Origin: Glaciecola sp. UBA2563
GTDB lineage: Bacteria > Pseudomonadota > Gammaproteobacteria > Enterobacterales > Alteromonadaceae
Reading direction: 5' to 3'
Assembly: GCA_002340325.1 (NCBI GenBank)
Contig: DDLV01000140.1
Span: forward strand, 1-33,182
DNA: 33,182 nt
The notes below the pieces were generated by a model. That model saw nothing but the letters and a program-made list of their open reading frames with translations. It was not told the origin of the DNA and did no database searches. Below are positions 14,869-22,855 of this stretch, in pieces. The number at the start of each line of letters is the position of its first letter. The stretch's first letter is position 1. The translations under genes and the position numbers were made by a program.

Positions 14869-17298
14869 CTAACGCATCAAGCGGGTTGAGTTATACACTA
14901 CGATAACAGAACTTAATGACATTCCCAACGCTGCTTGCCATGGTGTTAGCCATCCTATCATCGCAAATGGTAAAACGAGCAAATTATAAGAAATAGCCCA
15001 GCCAATGTTTTGTCGAATTTTTGTTTTTGTTTGTTGCGCTACTTCAATGAGTTCAATGACAGCATTTAGCTTTGGGTTGAGAAGCACGACGTCAGCCGCA
15101 TTTTTTGCCAAGTCGGATGCATTTCCAACCGCTATCGAAATATCAGAAGCAGCAAGAACAGGCGCGTCATTGATGCCGTCACCAAGCATAATAAGTGATT
15201 TACCTTCAGCCTGTTGTTGCTGAATATGATGAAGTTTTCCGTCAGGTGTTTTGTTGCCATAAAAATTGTCTATAGACAAAGCATTTGCAATTTTTTTAAC
15301 GTTTCCGATATCGTCACCGCTTAGAATAGACAAAGTAAAGTCATCTAGCTTTCTTATTAATTCAGGTGCATCAGGTTGTACGGTATCGGTTATCCAATAC
15401 TCAGAAACTACCTTGCCATCTACTGCAAAGAGTACATTGCCATTATCGCGTTGAGTTTCTTCCTGCTCAACGTTGATTTGGCTATGTACAAACTTTCTTG
15501 AGCCGATGACACAATCAAGACCGTCTACTGTGGCAATGAGTCCCTTTCCTATGACAATCTTGAAGGATTCAACATTTATATTTACATTTGTTTCCTTCAA
15601 TTCTATAGGTGGCGTAAACGCTTTTGCTATTGGGTGCTCAGAGCGTTGTTCTAGTGCATAAGCCAATGCATCAATCGATGCTTTATCGAGTGAGTCAGAT
15701 TCCGATTGAAAGTACTCCACTTTTTGAATAGAAAATTCACCCTGGGTTAGCGTACCAGTTTTATCAAAAACAATATCTGTAGCTTTGTTTATTTGCTCGA
15801 GCGCATCCGCGCGTTTTAATAAAACCCCAAGTTTATTAAGTTTCGCCATCGCGCATGTTAGTGCTGACGGCGTTGCCAAACCCAAAGCGCACGGACATGT
15901 TGCAACAAGTACGGAAATAGTGATCCAAAACGCCTCTTCATTCCCGTTAATAGACCAAAATAGATAAGTACAAGCGCTAATAACTAGCACGGCGGAAACA
16001 AAATATCGCGAGAAATTGTCTGCCATTACCGCGGCTTTTGGCTTATGGCTAATTGCCACTTCCTGCAATCTGAGAATTTGATTCATCATCGCGAATTTGA
16101 GCGAGTTAGTGACTTCGATTTCTATGCTCGATTGCTTATTTAACGTTCCTGCGTAAACGTGATCCCCGACACCTTTCGTAACCGGTTCGAATTCGCCTGT
16201 CAACATCGATTCATTAATTGCAGTGGTGCCAGCAACGACGTTACCATCAATGGGTACCGATTCACCTGCCTTTACTAATACTCTTTCATTTGTCGCAAGC
16301 TGTTTTGCTAAAACTGATACCCATTCATTGTCCTTCCACTTTAAGGCGGTCGCAGGAATGAGTTTTAGCATGTTAGATGATATTTCTGTGGCTTTATGGC
16401 GAGAGCGATGCTCAAGATAGCGACCAATAAGCAAGAAAAAAACAAACATGCATATCGATTCAAAATATACTTCGCCAGCATCTTTGTTAACAGCTAGAAC
16501 GCCTGCGATATAGGTTGCGAAAATAGCTATGGTAACGGGCACATCCATGTTGACAGTTCGTGCTTGAATTGCCTTCAGTGCAGAAATATAAAATACGCTA
16601 CCTGAAAACAGTACTACTGGTGTCGTTAACAATAGACTTATCGCGTTAAAATAGCCTGCGATCTCATTATCTATATTGCCAAATACGTCGAAGTACTGGC
16701 CCATCGCTAACATCATGACTTGCATTGTCATCAAGCCCGCAAGGCCTAATTTTTTAATAAAGCTCTTTTCTTCGCGTTTGTAGGAGGCTTCATGTTCATC
16801 AGGTTGAAATGGGAGGCTTTCGTATCCGATATGTTTCAAGCGTTGTAGAATAGAAGACAAATTTATTTTTGATTCATCCCAAGTTAGCATTGCGCGCCGG
16901 GCCGAAACATTTACAGAAATTTGTCTAACACCTTCGAGTTTGGCAAGCTGTTTTTCTATTAACCAACCACAAGCAGCACATGTAATACCTTCAACGGTCA
17001 ATTGAATTTGTTTTTCGCTTCCGTCAAAAATGACAAACTCTTCTTGCAGCTCCGGCTCATCATAAACCGCCAGTTTTGCCATGGTGTTATCTAATGCTGA
17101 ATCGCCTCGAGCCGCTGGCTCTGTCCTAAACTCGTAATAATTCTCTAGTCCGTTAGCAATGATTGCACTAGAAACTGCATGACAACCTGGGCAGCACATA
17201 TGGTGTTCAACACCATTTATTACGACCGGGAACTTATCTCCCTCTAGGTTGGGAAGCCCGCAATGATAGCAATGGCCTTCTGCAATGGAGATGCTCAT
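14869..17298 (-). CDS. ccoI: Copper-exporting P1B-type ATPase CcoI (FixI)
   Basis: Heavy-metal P-type ATPase that moves Cu(I) across the inner membrane for cbb3 oxidase maturation. The N-terminus has a Cys-rich element (CYHC at 10-13, CCPGCH at 35-40, typical of FixI/CcoI), then one HMA domain with GITCAACG (C107, C110). After it come the transmembrane bundle with the ion-site CPC (468-470), actuator TGE (MLTGEFEPV, 367-370), phosphorylation site DKTGTLT (D512), the HP motif (SEHPIA) and GDGINDAPVL. At 809 residues it has the usual size. It begins 5 bases after ccoH ends. Confidence 0.95.
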   Translation of the reverse strand: MSISIAEGHCYHCGLPNLEGDKFPVVINGVEHHMCCPGCHAVSSAIIANGLENYYEFRTEPAARGDSALDNTMAKLAVYDEPELQEEFVIFDGSEKQIQLTVEGITCAACGWLIEKQLAKLEGVRQISVNVSARRAMLTWDESKINLSSILQRLKHIGYESLPFQPDEHEASYKREEKSFIKKLGLAGLMTMQVMMLAMGQYFDVFGNIDNEIAGYFNAISLLLTTPVVLFSGSVFYISALKAIQARTVNMDVPVTIAIFATYIAGVLAVNKDAGEVYFESICMFVFFLLIGRYLEHRSRHKATEISSNMLKLIPATALKWKDNEWVSVLAKQLATNERVLVKAGESVPIDGNVVAGTTAINESMLTGEFEPVTKGVGDHVYAGTLNKQSSIEIEVTNSLKFAMMNQILRLQEVAISHKPKAAVMADNFSRYFVSAVLVISACTYLFWSINGNEEAFWITISVLVATCPCALGLATPSALTCAMAKLNKLGVLLKRADALEQINKATDIVFDKTGTLTQGEFSIQKVEYFQSESDSLDKASIDALAYALEQRSEHPIAKAFTPPIELKETNVNINVESFKIVIGKGLIATVDGLDCVIGSRKFVHSQINVEQEETQRDNGNVLFAVDGKVVSEYWITDTVQPDAPELIRKLDDFTLSILSGDDIGNVKKIANALSIDNFYGNKTPDGKLHHIQQQQAEGKSLIMLGDGINDAPVLAASDISIAVGNASDLAKNAADVVLLNPKLNAVIELIEVAQQTKTKIRQNIGWAISYNLLVLPFAMIGWLTPWQAALGMSLSSVIVVYNSTRLMR

Positions 17299-17303
17299 GA
17301 CGT

Positions 17304-17798
17304 CTACTCAGGTATGAGCTCAAAAGGTTTTCTTTGTGGTAGGTTTATGCGTTGTTGAAGTTTCCACTCTTCATCTAGCGGCATTAATCGAAGTCGCCAT
17401 TTGCCTTTGATATCAAAGTCAATATTGCCTCGGTAAATGCCATAGGCATCGCGTGTTAACAGAATTTCTGCGTCTCTATTTTTTAAGGTGACATGAAAGA
17501 AATCAAGTTTTAAGGCGGTGCCAATTTCTGGTTTTCCAGATAAGAATTCAACGGCAATAGTATCACCGGAAATATCCAAAGATGTTTTGATATTGAGTTC
17601 TTTTGCTCGCTCTATTTTATCGAGCCTGACGTTAATAGTTTTGCCTTCCTTGTAATAATCGTCCACTACCATTGAGTTGGTACCATCCATTGCAAATGAC
17701 AAAACGATGCTTCCTACGATGACAGAAGATAAGGGGATTGCGATGAGAAACCAGGGCCAAAAGTGTTTGTACCACGGTTTATTCGTTGAATTTTCCAC
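17304..17798 (-). CDS. ccoH: cbb3 oxidase assembly protein CcoH (FixH)
   Basis: Membrane-anchored FixH-family protein (164 residues). One N-terminal helix (about 14-36) is followed by VVDDYYKEGKTIN, the family's signature after the membrane segment, and a periplasmic beta-rich domain ending in GKWRLRLMPLDEEWKLQQRINL. CcoH interacts with the oxidase during assembly. It is the first gene of ccoH-ccoI-ccoS-TauE-fnr and lies just after the ccoNOQP terminator. The usual neighbour ccoG (FixG/RdxA) is not between ccoP and ccoH here. Confidence 0.92.
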   Translation of the reverse strand: MENSTNKPWYKHFWPWFLIAIPLSSVIVGSIVLSFAMDGTNSMVVDDYYKEGKTINVRLDKIERAKELNIKTSLDISGDTIAVEFLSGKPEIGTALKLDFFHVTLKNRDAEILLTRDAYGIYRGNIDFDIKGKWRLRLMPLDEEWKLQQRINLPQRKPFELIPE

Positions 17799-17839
17799 CT
17801 TACACCTCTAACAATTCGAAAAAACTAAACCTAATTTAC

Positions 17840-17866
17840 AAAAAAAAGCCCCGAAAAACGAGGCTT
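17840..17866 (-). terminator. Intrinsic terminator of ccoNOQP
   Basis: On the minus strand AAGCCTCG pairs with CGGGGCTT (eight pairs, one T-G) around a TTTTT loop, followed by a T-run. It is about 40 bases after the ccoP stop. Read-through or a separate promoter must feed ccoH. The A/T runs on both sides might also allow weak rightward use, but no gene needs it. Confidence 0.85.
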
Positions 17867-17908
17867 ATTTTGTTTACTACAATAAGACATTACGCTCTGA
17901 TATATCGT

Positions 17909-18862
17909 TTATTGTGAAAGACTGTACACATACGCGGATACGACATGTACTTTATCTTCACCTAAAGTCTTATCAAAAGCAGGCATTACACCGTTTCTTC
18001 CGTGCGTTAATGTCTCAGTAATTGCACGTTTAGAAGAACCGTACAACCAAACATTATCCGTAAGATTTGGTGCTCCTAGCATTTGATTGCCTTTGCCATC
18101 CATGCCGTGACACGCTGCGCATGCCGCAAAGCGAGCTTTACCCGCATCAACTAAGGCTGTGTCGGTATCAGGGTGATTTGACAGGCTCATAGTGTATGCA
18201 ACTACTTCTGCTACGCCTTGCTCGCCAAATGCATCAATCCAACCAGGCATCATACCTGAACGACCGTTAACTAATGTCGTTTTGATGTTTGCGCCCGCCC
18301 CACCGTATAACCAATCGTTATCGGTTAGGTTAGGGAAGCCGCCGCGCTGTCCTCTCGCATCAGACCCGTGACACTGTGCGCAATTTTGTAAAAACAAGCG
18401 CTTGCCAATTTCCATTGCTTCAGGATTACTCGCCAACTCTTCAACCTCAGTTTCTTTAAATGCTGCGAAGATTGGTGCAACTCGATCCTCGACTTGCTTC
18501 ACTTGCACTGCATATTCATTTAAAGCACCTGCTTCAATATCTGCGGCTAGTTCAGCTTGAGATTGTTCCAAAGTTAAGATGTGCTGATTAGAGCTCTCCC
18601 ATCCAAGGAAACCTTTGAATCCACCTAATCCTGGATATAGCGCTAGGTATAAAACACCCCAAACCATAGTTATCCAAAATAGGATGGTCCACCAGCGAGG
18701 TAGTTGATTATTAATTTCACTAATTCCATCGAATTCGTGACCCATATTTTCGCCTTCAGGAACGCCAGTCTTGTTTTTCAACGTCCAACTGAGCAACCAC
18801 CAACAACCGACGATAGTCCCTAAAGTAATTACACTGACCCAAATGGTCCAAAAAGTAGTCAT
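17909..18862 (-). CDS. ccoP: cbb3 oxidase subunit III, dihaem cytochrome c CcoP
   Basis: Membrane-anchored dihaem c-type cytochrome that passes electrons from soluble cytochromes to CcoO/CcoN. Two hydrophobic segments lie near residues 5-25 and 58-78. The first haem motif CAQCH is at 161-165 with Met ligand near MMPGW (204-208); the second, CAACH, is at 248-252 with VMPAF later. The duplicated NLTDN-WLYG blocks mark the two homologous cytochrome halves. 317 residues. It begins 2 bases after ccoQ ends. Confidence 0.96.
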   Translation of the reverse strand: MTTFWTIWVSVITLGTIVGCWWLLSWTLKNKTGVPEGENMGHEFDGISEINNQLPRWWTILFWITMVWGVLYLALYPGLGGFKGFLGWESSNQHILTLEQSQAELAADIEAGALNEYAVQVKQVEDRVAPIFAAFKETEVEELASNPEAMEIGKRLFLQNCAQCHGSDARGQRGGFPNLTDNDWLYGGAGANIKTTLVNGRSGMMPGWIDAFGEQGVAEVVAYTMSLSNHPDTDTALVDAGKARFAACAACHGMDGKGNQMLGAPNLTDNVWLYGSSKRAITETLTHGRNGVMPAFDKTLGEDKVHVVSAYVYSLSQ

Positions 18863-18864
18863 GA

Positions 18865-19038
18865 TTATTGACTCCTAGTCTTTTTAACTTCATTAACTTC
18901 ATCGTCGTCGAATACTAAGTAAGCATCTTCTTCGAAACGTTTCGCATTGCGTTTGCTAAATGCCCACCATACGACGCCGACGAAAGCTAGAAAAACGATC
19001 ACAGTGAAAACACTGCCGATTATATCTTGACCTGCCAT
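18865..19038 (-). CDS. ccoQ: cbb3 oxidase small subunit CcoQ
   Basis: A 57-residue reading frame starting at ATG 19038-19036 inside the ccoO stop (TAATG) and ending 2 bases before ccoP. The product has one transmembrane helix (about residues 7-26), then WWAFSKRNAKRFEEDAYLVF and an acidic tail, the standard CcoQ/FixQ layout. CcoQ stabilises the complex. Confidence 0.95.
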   Translation of the reverse strand: MAGQDIIGSVFTVIVFLAFVGVVWWAFSKRNAKRFEEDAYLVFDDDEVNEVKKTRSQ

Positions 19039-19640
19039 TACAGATGTGTCCCTAAAACTTGAAGGTAAGCAATCATTGCATCCATTTCTGTTTTTCCTTG
19101 AACAGCATCTTTAGCACCTGCAATATCTTCTTCTGTGTAAGGCACACCTAACATTTGAAAGATTTCCATCTTGGACGCTGTATCTTCTCCAGTAAGGAAA
19201 TTGTCAGCTAACCAAGGGTAAGCAGGCATATTTGACTCGGGCACTACTGCTCTTGGGTTGATAAGATGCACGCGATGCCACTCATCACTGTATCGACCGC
19301 CAACTCTTGCTAGGTCAGGTCCAGTGCGTTTTGAACCCCATAAGAAAGGTCTTTCCCAAACGCTTTCACCCGCAACTGAATAGTGACCATATCGCTCGGT
19401 TTCAGCTCTGAAAGGGCGGATCATTTGGCTGTGACAACCTGAACAACCTTCTCGGATATATACGTCTCTGCCTTCTAACTGAAGCGCAGTGTAGGGAACA
19501 AGTCCTTTAACCGGCTCTAATGCTTGTTGTTGAAACATCAGTGGTAATATTTGTGCCATTGCACCAAAACTAATTGCCACTAAAACAAGAATGGTTAATA
19601 GACCAACGTTCTTTTCAATTAACTCATGTGGATTTTTCAT
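19038..19640 (-). CDS. ccoO: cbb3 oxidase subunit II, monohaem cytochrome c CcoO
   Basis: Membrane-anchored monohaem cytochrome c of the cbb3 complex (200 residues). The N-terminal anchor is at about 12-35, haem motif CSGCH at 66-70 in REGCSGCHSQMIRPF, and then GPDLARVGGRYSDEWH and VVPESNMPAYPWL, the latter with the likely axial Met. Its ATG overlaps the ccoN stop by 4 bases (ATGA), and its own stop overlaps the ccoQ start by one base, so the operon is translationally coupled. Confidence 0.97.
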   Translation of the reverse strand: MKNPHELIEKNVGLLTILVLVAISFGAMAQILPLMFQQQALEPVKGLVPYTALQLEGRDVYIREGCSGCHSQMIRPFRAETERYGHYSVAGESVWERPFLWGSKRTGPDLARVGGRYSDEWHRVHLINPRAVVPESNMPAYPWLADNFLTGEDTASKMEIFQMLGVPYTEEDIAGAKDAVQGKTEMDAMIAYLQVLGTHL

Positions 19641-21082
19641 TTTGCTACTCCTAATGCTGCTGCATCTGAATCGACCGCATCAACAGGTTTTGGCGCCGTG
19701 ATTGTGCGATAAGCGTTGTATGCCATTAACAACATACCAGCCACGACAAATAAGCCACCAATAAATCTAACGACATAGAAGGGTTTAGACGCTTCAAGCG
19801 ACTCAACGAAAGAATAAGTCAAAGTGCCATCTGCTTCGATTGCACGCCACATAAGTCCTTGAAGTACACCTGACATCCACATTGCAACGATATATAGAAC
19901 AACGCCAATTGTGGTTAGCCAGAAATGAACATTGATCAATTTCGTGCTGTACATTTTAGGCTGGCCGAACAGGATAGGGATTAAGTGATATAAACTACCA
20001 ATAGAAACCATGGCAACCCAACCAAGTGCACCGGAGTGTACGTGACCAACTGTCCAGTCAGTGTAGTGAGAAAGTGCGTTTACTGTTTTGATTGCCATCA
20101 TCGGGCCTTCAAACGTAGACATACCGTAGAATGAAAGTGAAACAATCAAAAATCTAAGAACAGGGTCTGTTCTCAATTTATGCCAAGCACCAGATAATGT
20201 CATGATACCGTTGATCATGCCGCCCCATGAAGGTACGAATAAAATGACTGACATTACCATTCCAAGGGACTGCGTCCAATCAGGTAGCGCGGTGTAGTGA
20301 AGGTGATGAGGACCAGCCCAAATATATAGAGAAACTAACGCCCAGAAGTGCACGATAGAAAGTCTGTAAGAGTAAACAGGACGACCTGCTTGCTTAGGTA
20401 CAAAGTAATACATCATACCCAAAAATCCCGCTGTTAAGAAAAATCCAACCGCGTTGTGACCATACCACCATTGCATCATCGCATCTACTGCACCTGCATA
20501 CAGTGAATATGATTTTGTCAGGCTTACCGGAATTGCCATACTGTTACCTATGTGCAGTACCGCAACCGTAAGCATAAATGCACCGAGGAACCAATTAGCT
20601 ACATAGATGTGGGATGTGCGTCTAATGATCATCGTTCCGAAGAAGTTGATGATGTAAGCTACCCAGACCAGTGCAATCAGGATATCAATTGGCCATTCCA
20701 GTTCGGCGTATTCTTTACCACCAGTAATGCCTAGAGGTAGCGTAATTGCCGCTAGAAGAATAACCGTTTGCCAGCCCCAGAAAGTAAAAGACGCTAGCTT
20801 GTCGCTAAACAGTCTTACCTGACAGGTACGCTGAACGATGTAATAGCTGGTAGCAAAGAGTGCGCTGCCACCGAACGCAAAAATCACCGCATTGGTGTGA
20901 AGAGGTCTCAAACGAGAGTAGGTGAGAAATGGCAGATCAAAATTCAGCGCTGGTGCAAATAGCTGTGCAGCTATCAAAACGCCGACCGACATGCCAACAG
21001 TTCCCCATACAATCGTCATGATGGTAAACTGCCTAACTACTTTGTAGTTATAGTCTGGTTTTACTTGGCTTGTTTCGCTCAT
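19637..21082 (-). CDS. ccoN: cbb3 cytochrome c oxidase catalytic subunit CcoN
   Basis: Haem-copper oxidase subunit I of the C family, reducing oxygen with high affinity at the inner membrane. Visible ligands: H62 (RPLHTNAV), the CuB ligand H209 (WWYGHNAVGF), Y253 and the HH pair 259-260 (YIWAGPHHLHY; the Tyr is the expected cross-linked residue), and H347 and H349 (DWTVGHVHSGALGW) for the haems. At 481 residues it is normal size. It is the first gene of ccoNOQP, with a 215-base upstream region that holds an FNR-like box and separates it from a divergent unknown gene. Confidence 0.97.
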   Translation of the reverse strand: MSETSQVKPDYNYKVVRQFTIMTIVWGTVGMSVGVLIAAQLFAPALNFDLPFLTYSRLRPLHTNAVIFAFGGSALFATSYYIVQRTCQVRLFSDKLASFTFWGWQTVILLAAITLPLGITGGKEYAELEWPIDILIALVWVAYIINFFGTMIIRRTSHIYVANWFLGAFMLTVAVLHIGNSMAIPVSLTKSYSLYAGAVDAMMQWWYGHNAVGFFLTAGFLGMMYYFVPKQAGRPVYSYRLSIVHFWALVSLYIWAGPHHLHYTALPDWTQSLGMVMSVILFVPSWGGMINGIMTLSGAWHKLRTDPVLRFLIVSLSFYGMSTFEGPMMAIKTVNALSHYTDWTVGHVHSGALGWVAMVSIGSLYHLIPILFGQPKMYSTKLINVHFWLTTIGVVLYIVAMWMSGVLQGLMWRAIEADGTLTYSFVESLEASKPFYVVRFIGGLFVVAGMLLMAYNAYRTITAPKPVDAVDSDAAALGVAK

Positions 21083-21256
21083 AACTTAAAGTTTCCGTGT
21101 AAAAAGTAAATTGGAATCCCCCAAAACAGCGGTCTTAACTAATATCAATCGTTCGTCCTAGTTGAGAGTGATTTACGAGAGACGTAAACTAAGCCCTGTT
21201 CGAGCTTGCATATTAATGACTACAAATACAAAAATAAAACGAATGTGAAGCACTTC

Positions 21257-21270
21257 TTGATCTTCGTCAA
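21257..21270. promoter_or_regulatory. FNR box between ccoN and the divergent gene
   Basis: TTGATCTTCGTCAA matches the FNR/Anr consensus TTGAT-N4-ATCAA with one mismatch. The centre is about 181 bases from the ccoN start and 34 from the GTG of the divergent gene. For ccoN a class II start would fall near 21222, leaving a leader of about 140 bases. The fnr gene lies in the same cluster. Confidence 0.7.
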
Positions 21271-21297
21271 TAAAGGAAAGTTTACAGTTAAATAATT

Positions 21298-21738
21298 GTG
21301 AAAAAGTATAATAAAAACATACGACTAATGGTGTATATCCTCCTTGTTTTAGCGCTGGTTTTTGGTGTGTATCTCGCCAATGTTAATGAAGAGTTAAATA
21401 CATCTAGCACATGTACACTACTAAAGAATGAGTGCCATTTCTCAACACCCAAAGGGCAGTTTTGGTTGAAATTTGAACAGACTCCGGTCGCAGAAGAGGA
21501 ACTGAATATTTTCTTTGGAACACCAGAAGGTATAAAAGTGAAAAATGCCTATATTGAGGGTGTGAATATGTATATGGGTAAAACGCCGGTAATTTTCGAA
21601 GATGGGCTCCCTGCAAATACCGCTGTGACTTTTCTTGGGAGTTGTAACCTAGAAGAAATGCAATGGGCTTTGTATGTTGAAACAAAAGTTGATGCGAAAT
21701 CAGAGCTTTTTCGAATTGACTTTTCAACCTATCAATAA
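21298..21738 (+). CDS. Uncharacterised membrane-anchored protein divergent from ccoN
   Basis: I do not recognise a named family. The 146-residue product has a basic start (MKKYNKNIR), one hydrophobic anchor (about 10-27) and a probable periplasmic domain. That domain has three cysteines (C39, C46, C116) and a GSCNLEEMQW motif near the end. Topology and position opposite ccoN suggest a link to cbb3 oxidase, perhaps assembly or metal handling; this is inference. The start is GTG 21298, with AAGGAAAG rather far upstream. An ATG at residue 11 would cut into the anchor. Note a TATAAT at 21307-21312 inside the first codons, which leaves the true start open. Confidence 0.75.
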   Translation: MKKYNKNIRLMVYILLVLALVFGVYLANVNEELNTSSTCTLLKNECHFSTPKGQFWLKFEQTPVAEEELNIFFGTPEGIKVKNAYIEGVNMYMGKTPVIFEDGLPANTAVTFLGSCNLEEMQWALYVETKVDAKSELFRIDFSTYQ

Positions 21739-21760
21739 TTCACTAAATCTAATAACAAAA

Positions 21761-21781
21761 AAGGCTGGTTTGCCCAGCCTT
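21761..21781. terminator. Terminator between convergent genes
   Basis: AAGGCTGG (21761-21768) pairs with CCAGCCTT (21774-21781). The A-run before it gives a run of six T residues for the minus-strand bacterioferritin transcript. The rightward side (CTTC) is poorer in T, so it mainly serves the bacterioferritin genes. Confidence 0.8.
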
Positions 21782-21804
21782 CTTCAAAAAATCGATTTAT
21801 AGAC

Positions 21805-22272
21805 TTACATTTGCGATTGTTGGTAATTCTTCATGCCTAGTCGTTTGATCAAGCCTAGCTGTTGTTCCAGATAGTAAGCGTGATCCATCTCAGTATCGTC
21901 AAGTAATTGCGTCAGCATATCGCGTGTGACGTAATCATTCTCTTTTTCACAAATCTCAATCACTTCTTTGAGTTTATCACCAACTTCATACTCCACGCGA
22001 AGATCACTTTCTAGCATTTCCTCTACGTCTTTGCCAACCTTGAAGCCGACCCTAGTCTGCATATCAGGAACGCCTTCTAAGAACAGCATACGTTCGATTA
22101 GTTTTTTCGCATGACCTTTTTCATCGTCAAATTCGTGCGAGATGCGCTCATACAGTTTCGTTAGGCCCCAATCATTATACATTTCAGAATGAATAAAATA
22201 CTGGTCCATCGCGGCTAATTCGTAGCCTAAAAGTTCGTTTAAGCCATCTATTACTTTTTTACTACCTTTCAT
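21805..22272 (-). CDS. bfr: Bacterioferritin, ferroxidase-type subunit lacking the haem Met
   Basis: Iron-storage bacterioferritin subunit (155 residues). The ferroxidase ligands seen in E. coli Bfr are present: E18, E51, H54, E94 and an E-x-x-H at 128-131 (one residue shifted). Position 52, the haem-binding Met in the family, is Lys (DDEKGHAKK). It should therefore oxidise and store iron but not ligate haem by itself. ATG 22272 overlaps the stop of the partner gene (TAATG) and follows GGAGGA. A longer in-frame start upstream would lie inside the partner gene and add residues unlike Bfr. Likely co-assembles with the partner subunit. Confidence 0.93.
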   Translation of the reverse strand: MKGSKKVIDGLNELLGYELAAMDQYFIHSEMYNDWGLTKLYERISHEFDDEKGHAKKLIERMLFLEGVPDMQTRVGFKVGKDVEEMLESDLRVEYEVGDKLKEVIEICEKENDYVTRDMLTQLLDDTEMDHAYYLEQQLGLIKRLGMKNYQQSQM

Positions 22273-22745
22273 TAGTCGTCCTCCACTTGGGATTGTAGAT
22301 AATTCTCTATGCCTAACTCTTTGATCAAGTGATGTTGTGTTTCTAACCAATCAAGATATTCTTCTTCGTCTTCGAGAATCTCTGTCAACATATCTCTGCT
22401 TATGTAATCCTGTTTTTCTTCGCAAAGAGCAATGACAGATTTCAACTCAGGGATCTGATTTTGTTCAAATGTCATATCACACTTCAAGCATTCCTCGGTA
22501 TTTTCTCCGATTAACAGTTTGCCTAATGCCTGCAAATTAGGTAAGCCTTCCAAAAACAGAATGCGCTCTATCAAGCAGTCCGCTTGTTTCATATCTTTGA
22601 TGGATTTCTTATATGCCGCTTTATTGAGTCCCTCTAGTCCCCAATTTTTGTGCATTCTTGCATGTAAGAAGTACTGGTTTATCGAAGTAAGCTCGATGGT
22701 GAGTATTTCGTTTAATGCCTTGATGACATCTTTATTACCTTGCAT
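22272..22745 (-). CDS. bfr: Bacterioferritin, haem-type subunit with degenerate ferroxidase site
   Basis: Second bacterioferritin subunit (157 residues) with the E. coli Bfr pattern INQYFLHARMHKNWGL. Met52 (SIKDMKQAD), the inter-subunit haem ligand, is kept. The di-iron ligands are altered: E51 is Asp, H54 is Gln, H130 is Tyr, and only E18, E94 and E127 remain. It should bind haem but oxidise iron poorly. Extra cysteines (C56, C85, C89, C108) are unusual for Bfr. ATG 22745 follows GGAAATG; ten further in-frame residues upstream do not look like Bfr. It is the first gene of the pair, behind a Fur-like box. Confidence 0.93.
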   Translation of the reverse strand: MQGNKDVIKALNEILTIELTSINQYFLHARMHKNWGLEGLNKAAYKKSIKDMKQADCLIERILFLEGLPNLQALGKLLIGENTEECLKCDMTFEQNQIPELKSVIALCEEKQDYISRDMLTEILEDEEEYLDWLETQHHLIKELGIENYLQSQVEDD

Positions 22746-22833
22746 TTGTTCATTTCCAATCAACATTTTGCGCAAGCATAGCCAAAAAGTGAATGAAAAT
22801 CAAATTTCTCTTTAAATATCAATCATTTAATAA

Positions 22834-22848
22834 AGAAAATCATTCTCA
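22834..22848 (-). promoter_or_regulatory. Fur-box-like site before the bacterioferritin pair
   Basis: On the minus strand TGAGAATGATTTTCT matches the Fur 7-1-7 inverted repeat TGATAAT-N-ATTATCA at 12 of 14 defined positions by my alignment. It lies about 90 bases before the first bacterioferritin start, just beyond the Kef-type gene's stop. Iron-dependent control of these genes would fit, as repression or as anti-repression. Confidence 0.55.
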
Positions 22849-22855
22849 TTAAGAA

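Noticed and set aside
21404..21727. 107-residue open frame opposite the unknown gene
   Set aside because: The plus-strand frame has a clear anchor and protein-like composition; this one has no promoter or ribosome binding site.
22273..22350. Longer start of the second bacterioferritin
   Set aside because: The extra residues come from the other frame of the upstream bacterioferritin gene and are unlike Bfr; the ATG has a strong ribosome binding site.
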